Below are positions 1-4,252 of a stretch of 6,979 nucleotides of DNA, piece by piece. The DNA lies in contig USLO01000093.1 in assembly GCA_900555515.1 (NCBI GenBank), forward strand, positions 1 to 6,979, read 5' to 3'. This DNA is from an uncultured Collinsella sp. (GTDB taxonomy: Bacteria > Actinomycetota > Coriobacteriia > Coriobacteriales > Coriobacteriaceae). The translations under genes were made by a program, and so were the position numbers. The notes beneath the pieces were generated by a model, which made no database searches, was not told the origin of the DNA, and was given only the letters and a program-made list of their open reading frames with translations. Within the stretch, counting starts at the first letter, position 1. Each line of letters starts with the position of its first letter.

Positions 1-619
1 CAGCCCCAGCGAGGCCGGCGGCTTTAAGTCCATCGAGTTCAAGGTCGAGGGCGACCGCGTCTACTCCGTCATGAAGTATGAGTCCGGCGTGCATCGTGTC
101 CAGCGCGTCCCCAAGACCGAGTCCCAGGGTCGCATCCAGACCTCCACGGCAACCGTCGCCGTGCTTCCCGAGGCCGAGGAGATCGACGTTCAGATCAACC
201 AGTCCGACCTGCGCATCGATACCTACTGCGCCTCCGGTCCTGGCGGTCAGTGCGTTAACACCACCTACTCCGCCGTGCGCATCACCCACCTGCCCACCAA
301 CACCGTGGTGCAGTCGCAGGAGCAGCGTTCCCAGATTCAGAACCGCGAGGTCTGCATGCAGATGCTGCGTGCCCGTCTGTACGAGATGGAGCTCGAGAAG
401 CAGCAGGCCGAGCTCGGCGCCGAGCGCCAGAGCCAGATCGGCCACGGCAACCGTTCCGAGAAGATTCGTACTTACAACCAGCCCCAGGACCGCGTGACCG
501 ATCACCGTATCGGCTTCAACTCCACCTACAACGGCGTCCTTCTGGGCGATCAACTCGGCACCGTCATCGAGGCGCTTGCCGCCGCCGAGCGAGCCGAGAA
601 GCTGGCACAAGCAGTTTAA
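1..619 (+). CDS. prfA: Peptide chain release factor 1, C-terminal part (5' truncated by window)
   Basis: Release factor 1 recognises UAA and UAG in the ribosomal A site and triggers hydrolysis of peptidyl-tRNA. The frame is open from base 2 and ends at TAA 617-619, giving 205 codons; RF1 is usually about 355-360 residues, so roughly the first 150 residues, including the anticodon-mimicking domain, lie upstream. The catalytic GGQ is at 242-250 in the context SGPGGQCVNTTYSAVRITH. The later stretch RTYNQPQDRVTDHRI is the RF1-type signature and separates it from RF2, which reads differently there. The GGQ flank is unusual: most RF1s read GGQHVNTTDSAVR, while here His is Cys and Asp is Tyr. prmC, whose product methylates the GGQ glutamine, lies downstream but about 770 nt away. 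The family call is secure; the consequence of the changed flank is unknown. Confidence 0.97.
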   Translation, partial: SPSEAGGFKSIEFKVEGDRVYSVMKYESGVHRVQRVPKTESQGRIQTSTATVAVLPEAEEIDVQINQSDLRIDTYCASGPGGQCVNTTYSAVRITHLPTNTVVQSQEQRSQIQNREVCMQMLRARLYEMELEKQQAELGAERQSQIGHGNRSEKIRTYNQPQDRVTDHRIGFNSTYNGVLLGDQLGTVIEALAAAERAEKLAQAV

Positions 620-710
620 GTTACGGCGTTTTACCAAACGCCGTAACTGATCGACGCTGCGCCCTTAGGTTCCGCCGTTCTAACGAACGGCGGACCAGCT
701 GACGCTGCGC
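619..710. repeat. Two tandem hairpin repeats, each followed by the same 10-nt tail
   Basis: Two 44-nt units occupy 619-662 and 667-710, separated by 4 nt. Unit 1 is a perfect 13-bp stem (619-631 with 636-648) with loop TACC; it begins on the last base of the prfA stop codon. Unit 2 is a perfect 10-bp stem (671-680 with 685-694) with loop TAAC, extended by GG/CC (668-669 with 695-696) across a bulged T670. Each hairpin is followed by 4 nt and then GACGCTGCGC (653-662 and 701-710). The stem bases differ between copies but stay paired, while the apex GTTYTAMCRAAC and the tail are kept. There is no T tract, so neither is a classical terminator. They could act as mRNA 3'-end stabilisers or be a REP-like repeat family; function is unknown. 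Confidence 0.75.
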
Positions 711-737
711 ACCGCCCAGAGCGACAATTTGTCATTC

Positions 738-779
738 AAAAGGCGAGGCATGACCAGAAGGTCTATGCCTTGCCTTTTT
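738..779 (+). terminator. Strong terminator-like hairpin, probable prfA transcript end
   Basis: Arms 738-751 and 765-778 pair over 14 bp with one G-U wobble (G745 with T772). The stem continues through GACC/GGTC (752-755 with 760-763) with bulged T764 and closes with loop AGAA (756-759). A five-T run (775-779) ends the descending arm, as in intrinsic terminators, and the complementary A run at the start means it could also work leftward. It sits about 120 nt after the prfA stop. A weaker outer inverted repeat (716-727 with 789-801, one extra base) and short GGCGGAC/GTCCGCC arms (689-695 with 814-820) nest around it, so it may be the core of a larger structured repeat rather than only a terminator. 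Confidence 0.6.
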
Positions 780-844
780 CATGCCAACTTGTTCGCTCTG
801 GACGTCGCTCGCTGTCCGCCCTCTACCTGCGGCGTTCTCTTGGG

Positions 845-1010
845 TAGTCATTGGGGACGTTCTTAAATGACTAGCCAAAAGGGACACTCTTGCGACACCC
901 GGCAGTTGGGGACGCTCCTTTTGTGCCGGCAGATGGGGACGGTCCTTTGTGGCTGGCTGCGAAGGCTGTCCCTGACAGCTAGTCGTTTAAGAACGTCCCC
1001 AATGACTAGG
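845..1010. mobile_element. Non-autonomous inverted-repeat element (MITE- or REPIN-like)
   Basis: The terminal arms 845-875 and 978-1008 are reverse complements over 31 nt with a single mismatch, enclosing about 100 nt. The motif TTGGGGACG followed by pyrimidines lies in each arm (851-864, and inverted at 989-1002) and twice more inside (906-920 and 933-947); a shorter GGGACA/TGTCCC pair lies at 882-887 and 967-972. The element encodes nothing convincing. TTGGG occurs directly before the left arm (840-844) and again at 1011-1015, compatible with a 5-bp target duplication if the element ends at 1010, though five bases could match by chance. From memory, similar GGGGACG repeats are scattered in gut actinobacteria and some are linked to REP-type Y1 transposases; no transposase is in this window. 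Confidence 0.6.
899..951. repeat. Two imperfect 27-nt direct repeats inside the inverted-repeat element
   Basis: The copies at 899-925 and 926-951 both begin CCGGCAG, continue into TGGGGACG and end in CCTTT and TGTG. They differ by a few substitutions and one T in the T run. They lie head to tail with no spacer and share their core with the element's terminal arms, so the interior probably grew by duplication of the same motif. Confidence 0.6.
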
Positions 1011-1314
1011 TTGGGCACATTGCTTTGTGAGTCTATTCAATCTTCTTTAATAGCAATTAAGTTGTTTACCTGCTTAAATTTACTTATCATTTTTATAAAT
1101 AATGCTCGAAAAATCGTTCAAGAAGTCGCGGGGCGATTTTTGACGCTTCGCTCGTCAAGCGATGTGGCAAGTATTTGGTTAGATATTGGTCAGGTTAGGG
1201 GCAACCTTGCCAAAAGCTTGACGGATGCAGATTTAGACGTCGACGAATGAACACTCTAGGCAGGCTCCAAGCAAAATTCTGGGCTGATTCTCGATAATCG
1301 CCTTCAATCGTCCC
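1011..1314. other. Non-coding stretch with AT-rich island, no supported gene
   Basis: Composition shifts sharply here: bases 1021-1110 contain 23 G or C (26 percent), against GC-rich flanking genes. An open frame runs through the inverted-repeat element and this island to a TGA at 1248-1250, but its first half is repeat sequence and it has no ribosome binding site. Its last 45 or so codons (from about 1113) read somewhat like protein and could be the tail of a decayed gene, which I do not recognise. Small hairpins are visible at 1109-1116 with 1134-1141 (8 bp, AT-ended) and 1140-1145 with 1153-1158 (TTGACG/CGTCAA). No tRNA or known RNA family was recognised. The stretch is best read as inserted or degraded DNA. 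Confidence 0.5.
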
Positions 1315-1341
1315 TTGCCAAGCGCTGGCCTCGCGTACAAT
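1315..1341 (+). promoter_or_regulatory. Candidate sigma-70-type promoter for prmC
   Basis: TTGCCA (1315-1320) and TACAAT (1336-1341) each match the consensus hexamers at five of six positions, with a 15-nt spacer that is slightly short. Transcription would begin near 1348, leaving about 40 nt of leader before the prmC start at 1390. The position, downstream of the terminator-like hairpin and AT-rich island, suggests prmC is transcribed independently of prfA. This is a by-eye match only. Confidence 0.4.
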
Positions 1342-1389
1342 CTGCTCCGACATTCGCGCGCCGCCCGGCGCTTAAGAGGGGAGGACCCC

Positions 1390-2649
1390 ATGGCAAACGA
1401 GATCTGGACCATCAAGCGTTGTCTCGAGTGGACCAAGGAGTACCTGGCCGAGCGCGGCGAGGAACACCCCCGTCTTTCTGCCGAGTGGCTGCTGTGCGCA
1501 GCAACGGGCCTGGCGCGTATCGACTTGTATATGCGCATGGACGAGACGCTCGACGCAGCGCAGCTCGAGACCATGCACGCGGCGGTCGTCCGTCGCGCAA
1601 AGGGCGAGCCGCTGCAGTACATCACCGGTAGCACGCAGTTTCGCATGATCGACGTCGCGTGCGCCCCCGGCGTGCTCATCCCGCGCCCCGAGACCGAGAT
1701 GCTCGTCGAGGAAGTCCTCAATTATCTGGATGCCGAGGTGCTGAGCCCCGAGGCCGCCGCCCGCCAGCGCGTGGAGCTGCCTTGGAACGATGAGGTCGAG
1801 CAGGCTCGCAAAGCCGAGGCCGCGCTGGCAGACGAACGCGCGACCGCCGAGCGTCGTGCCGCCAACCTGACGGCTGCCGATGAGGCGGCGCTAGGCGGCG
1901 ATGTACTGGGCAGCCGTGCCTATGCCGAGGAACTGGCCGACCGCGAGGCCGAGGAAGCCGCCGCGCAGGCAGCAGAAGCCGAAGCCATGGATACCTCCGA
2001 GCCCGAGCTCGACGAATACGGCATCGCCATTGAGGACAACGACCAACAGACGACTCCCGCGCAAGATGCCGCCGAGGCCAACGTACCTGCTCCAGCCGAG
2101 CCCCGCATCGCCCGCGTTCTCGAGGTCGGCTGCGGCACGGGCTGCATCTCGCTCTCGCTTGCCTGGGAGCGTCGCGGCCACGTCACCTGCACTGCTACCG
2201 ATATCGAGCCGCGCGCCATCGACCTTGCTACCAAAAACCGCGATGCGCTTGGTCTCGCGTCCGACGAGGTCGCCTTTTGCCTCACGAACCTGGTGAGCTC
2301 CATTCCCCGCGAAGAGTGGGGCACCTTTGACGTGCTCGTCTCCAACCCGCCCTACATTCCCACCGATGTCATGCGCTCGCTGCCGCACGAGGTCAAGGAC
2401 TTTGAGCCCGATCTGGCGCTCGAGGGCGGTGCCGACGGCCTCGATATCTTCCGCCGTCTGCTCAACGCGGCGCCCTACATGTTGCGCGTCGGCGGCCTCT
2501 TTGCCTGCGAGCTCTACGAGGGCGCGCTCGACGCCGCGGCCGAGCTCTGCCGTCAAGCGGGCCTTTCGGATGTGCGCATCGTCCACGACCTCACCGATCG
2601 CCCCCGCATCGTCCGAGCCATCGTCACCGAGCCCAAGCAGCGCCAGTAA
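1390..2649 (+). CDS. prmC: Release factor glutamine methyltransferase PrmC (HemK) with long acidic insert
   Basis: PrmC transfers a methyl group from S-adenosylmethionine to the glutamine of the GGQ motif in RF1 and RF2, which is needed for efficient termination. The chosen start is ATG 1390, preceded by a strong purine-rich site (AGAGGGGAGG, 1375-1384); the frame is open further upstream but without a better start. The product has 419 residues. An N-terminal helical domain (about 1-95) ends with IPRPETE (97-103), a PrmC hallmark. The Rossmann methyltransferase domain follows, with the SAM-binding LEVGCGTG (244-251) and the substrate-glutamine motif NPPY (319-322). Usual length is about 280 residues. 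The excess is an insert at about 119-238, between the two domains, with 34 Ala, 21 Glu and 10 Asp in 120 residues, probably helical or coiled-coil then disordered. All catalytic motifs are intact, so the enzyme is expected to be active. Confidence 0.95.
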   Translation: MANEIWTIKRCLEWTKEYLAERGEEHPRLSAEWLLCAATGLARIDLYMRMDETLDAAQLETMHAAVVRRAKGEPLQYITGSTQFRMIDVACAPGVLIPRPETEMLVEEVLNYLDAEVLSPEAAARQRVELPWNDEVEQARKAEAALADERATAERRAANLTAADEAALGGDVLGSRAYAEELADREAEEAAAQAAEAEAMDTSEPELDEYGIAIEDNDQQTTPAQDAAEANVPAPAEPRIARVLEVGCGTGCISLSLAWERRGHVTCTATDIEPRAIDLATKNRDALGLASDEVAFCLTNLVSSIPREEWGTFDVLVSNPPYIPTDVMRSLPHEVKDFEPDLALEGGADGLDIFRRLLNAAPYMLRVGGLFACELYEGALDAAAELCRQAGLSDVRIVHDLTDRPRIVRAIVTEPKQRQ

Positions 2650-2663
2650 TATTTATTAACTGG

Positions 2664-2693
2664 TTAGCAAAAATTATAAAGTAGTTTATAATT
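2664..2693 (+). promoter_or_regulatory. hicAB promoter overlapped by a perfect palindromic operator candidate
   Basis: TTAGCA (2664-2669) and a consensus TATAAT (2687-2692) are separated by 17 nt, placing the start of transcription near 2699, about 20 nt before hicA. A perfect 9-bp inverted repeat with a 4-nt centre (2672-2680 and 2685-2693) covers the -10 box. HicB proteins commonly repress their own promoter through their C-terminal DNA-binding domain, so this palindrome is the obvious binding site; that link is inferred. The 50 bases 2651-2700 are only 24 percent GC. Confidence 0.6.
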
Positions 2694-2717
2694 AGGACGG
2701 CTGAAAGAGGTCGGCCC

Positions 2718-2903
2718 ATGCAACCTCCTACCTTTCGGGAAATCATTGCCCTACTCAAGCACGATGGATTCGTGGAGGTCGCGCAAGTCGGTAGTCATGC
2801 TAAGCATGTTTCTGGTGACCGTGTTGTCACCGCGAACGGCTCTGGTGGTGATCGACCAAAGAAGGGCACGTGGGCAAGTATTCGTCGCCAAGCTGGATGG
2901 TAG
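2718..2903 (+). CDS. hicA: HicA-family mRNA interferase toxin
   Basis: HicA toxins are small double-stranded-RNA-binding-fold ribonucleases that cut mRNA and slow growth when not held by HicB. This 61-residue protein has the family length and layout: an N-terminal helix (about 5-16), the strand and active-site segment GSH (25-27, with H27 as the expected catalytic histidine), and the C-terminal signature PKKGTWASIRRQAGW (47-61), corresponding to the usual PKGTLNSILKQAG. The central segment TANGSGGDR (38-46) lacks the histidine usually seen after the third strand, so it is somewhat divergent. The start ATG has GAAAGAGG at 2703-2710 with 7-nt spacing. GC content is 54 percent, below the neighbouring housekeeping genes, fitting acquisition by transfer. 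hicB starts 11 nt after its stop. Confidence 0.88.
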   Translation: MQPPTFREIIALLKHDGFVEVAQVGSHAKHVSGDRVVTANGSGGDRPKKGTWASIRRQAGW

Positions 2904-2914
2904 CTGGAGGCAAA

Positions 2915-3361
2915 ATGAGGCAGCGATTTACCTATGACTGCGTTCTCATAAAAGAAGACGACGGTTACTGCGCTAGCTTCCCGCAGATTCCTGGCACCTT
3001 TGCCGATGGCGACACGCGCGAAGAAGCGATTGCCCATGCCACCGAGGCACTGATGGCGTTTTTGGCCGACGACCTCAACAACGGTTTGACTCCGGCAGGG
3101 TACGAACGCTCGGCCGAGGTCGTGGCCCTTTCAGTCGAAATCGACCACGATGACGCTCGGGAAGCGGCGTGCCGAACATTTAAAGACGCAGCGCTGGACC
3201 TCAAAGTCTCCGCTTCGCGGATTACCGCGCTGGTCAAAGCAGGAAAACTCGATGTTGAACTCGTCGACGGCCGTCGGATGATAACGATAGACAGCATCGA
3301 GCGCTACGCCGCCCAAAGATGCCACGCCGGCAGGCCAAAGAAGTTCGTCGCAGTCCAATAA
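2915..3361 (+). CDS. hicB: HicB-family antitoxin with excisionase-like C-terminal DNA-binding domain
   Basis: HicB neutralises HicA by direct binding and usually represses the operon. The start chosen is ATG 2915, giving 148 residues, because GGAGG (2906-2910) precedes it and the HicB fold begins at once; the frame is open back to an ATG at 2870 inside hicA, but that would add unrelated residues. Residues 4-60 form the partial RNase H-like HicB domain, with EDDGYCASFPQIPG (14-27) and GDTREEAIAHATEAL (32-46). Residues about 90-133 (LKVSASRITALVKAGKL, then VDGRRMITIDSIERY) look like an excisionase or MerR-type winged helix-turn-helix, unlike the ribbon-helix-helix or XRE domains of the best-studied HicBs. 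The basic tail GRPKK lies at 139-143. The antitoxin call is strong; the C-terminal fold assignment is by eye. Confidence 0.87.
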   Translation: MRQRFTYDCVLIKEDDGYCASFPQIPGTFADGDTREEAIAHATEALMAFLADDLNNGLTPAGYERSAEVVALSVEIDHDDAREAACRTFKDAALDLKVSASRITALVKAGKLDVELVDGRRMITIDSIERYAAQRCHAGRPKKFVAVQ

Positions 3362-3495
3362 CCCCCTCACTTTCACCGACTACTAGAGCCGCTCACCAAA
3401 CCAACATGCGCTCTGGGCAAATAGGCTGAATGTTTCGTGCGAGAATGCCCCTCAGTAAACAAACTTTCACCAGAGCGTAAGGGGCTGGCATACAC
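3362..3495 (+). other. Intergenic leader upstream of tsaC with pairing that covers the ribosome binding site
   Basis: No gene or clear terminator follows hicB. Two inverted repeats are visible: CGCTCTGG/CCAGAGCG (3409-3416 with 3470-3477) and GCCCCT/AGGGGC (3447-3452 with 3480-3485). An alternative second pairing is ATGCC/GGCAT (3445-3449 with 3487-3491). The second arm contains AAGGGG (3479-3484), the likely tsaC ribosome binding site, 11 nt before ATG 3496. The two helices interleave, so they would form a pseudoknot or compete. ACTTTCACC occurs twice (3369-3377 and 3463-3471). A weak extended -10 (TGCGAGAAT, 3438-3446) lacks a convincing -35 box. A regulatory role is speculative. Confidence 0.35.
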
Positions 3496-4239
3496 ATGCA
3501 GACGGTCTATCGGGTATACGAGGGAACGCGCGAGCCGCATCGGCTCGCCGTCGAGCGCACGGCCGAGGTGCTCGGCTGCGGCGGCCTGGCCTTGATCCCG
3601 ACCGAGACCGTCTACGGTGTCGCCGTGGCAGTCAACGCCTTCTCGGACGCCGTACCCCAAGATACAAGCGAATTCCCATCGTGGCCGCGCGATCCGCAGG
3701 CTGTCGTCAATGGCGCCGCGGTCCCTGCGCTCGGTACCGGCTACCGCCGCATCTTTACCCTCAAGCAGCGCAAGCTCACCCAAACGGTCGCCTGGCTGGT
3801 TGATAATGCCGAAGCACTCGACCGCTATGGCGTGGATATCCCCGAAGAGGCTCGCGTACTCGCGCGACGATGCTGGCCGGGAGCCCTGACTATCGTGGTC
3901 AAGGCGGCCCCCTGCGTGCCGACCTTTATGCGCGCCGCCGACGACACGGTGGCACTTCGCGCTTCGGCCTCGCCCGTGGTGCAAGCGCTCATCCGCGCCT
4001 GCGGCAGCCCTCTTGCCTGCACCAGCGCCAACACGCATGGCGCGCCCGCGCCGGCAAGTTTTGTCACGGTGGAGGAGCGCATCCTGGAGGGGGTCGATGT
4101 TGCCGTCGACGCCGGCGAGACCCCGTGTCGCGACGCCTCGACCATCGTGTCGTTCCAGCACGGCGGGCTCCAGATCCTGCGCCAAGGCGCACTTCCCGCA
4201 TCAGAGATCGAACGGGTCCTGTCCGACCCGATGCAATAG
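3496..4239 (+). CDS. tsaC: Threonylcarbamoyl-AMP synthase (Sua5/YrdC family)
   Basis: TsaC makes threonylcarbamoyl-adenylate from threonine, bicarbonate and ATP, the first step of t6A modification at position 37 of tRNAs reading ANN codons. The 247-residue product shows the family signatures in order: PTETVYG (35-41), the KxR triplet K90-Q91-R92, CWPGALTIVVKA (126-137), the DDTVALR strand (149-155), TSAN (176-179), and a C-terminal DASTIV...ILRQGAL (213-232). Some 30 extra residues lie between PTETVYG and KxR (about 46-82) compared with E. coli YrdC, and the residue after KxR is Lys rather than the usual Pro or Asp. No C-terminal Sua5 domain is present. AAGGGG lies 11 nt before the ATG. Its stop is 13 nt from glpK, and the glpK ribosome binding site begins on its last base, so the two are probably cotranscribed. 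Confidence 0.93.
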   Translation: MQTVYRVYEGTREPHRLAVERTAEVLGCGGLALIPTETVYGVAVAVNAFSDAVPQDTSEFPSWPRDPQAVVNGAAVPALGTGYRRIFTLKQRKLTQTVAWLVDNAEALDRYGVDIPEEARVLARRCWPGALTIVVKAAPCVPTFMRAADDTVALRASASPVVQALIRACGSPLACTSANTHGAPAPASFVTVEERILEGVDVAVDAGETPCRDASTIVSFQHGGLQILRQGALPASEIERVLSDPMQ

Positions 4240-4252
4240 AAAGGTGTAAGCG

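Noticed and set aside
845..1010. CRISPR array interpretation of the repeated GGGGACG motifs
   Set aside because: Repeat spacing is irregular (55 then 27 nt), orientation is mixed, no uniform spacers exist, and no cas genes are present.
867..1250. Open frame of 127 codons through the repeat element and AT-rich island
   Set aside because: It starts inside an inverted-repeat arm, has no ribosome binding site, and its first third is repeat-derived sequence. Only the last 45 or so codons look protein-like, and I could not match them to a family.
1247..1297. 16-codon frame from ATG 1247 overlapping the preceding TGA
   Set aside because: The ATGA overlap resembles translational coupling, but the upstream frame is doubtful, there is no ribosome binding site and the peptide is very short.
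1891..2586. Minus-strand open frame (231 codons) opposite prmC
   Set aside because: It arises from the skewed codon composition of prmC, including its Ala/Glu insert, and resembles nothing known.
2870..2914. Upstream in-frame ATG codons for hicB (2870 and 2897)
   Set aside because: Both lie within hicA, lack good ribosome binding sites, and would add residues not part of the HicB fold. ATG 2915 follows GGAGG.
3373..4185. Minus-strand open frame (270 codons) opposite tsaC
   Set aside because: It is a shadow of the conserved tsaC coding strand, with no start signal or family resemblance.
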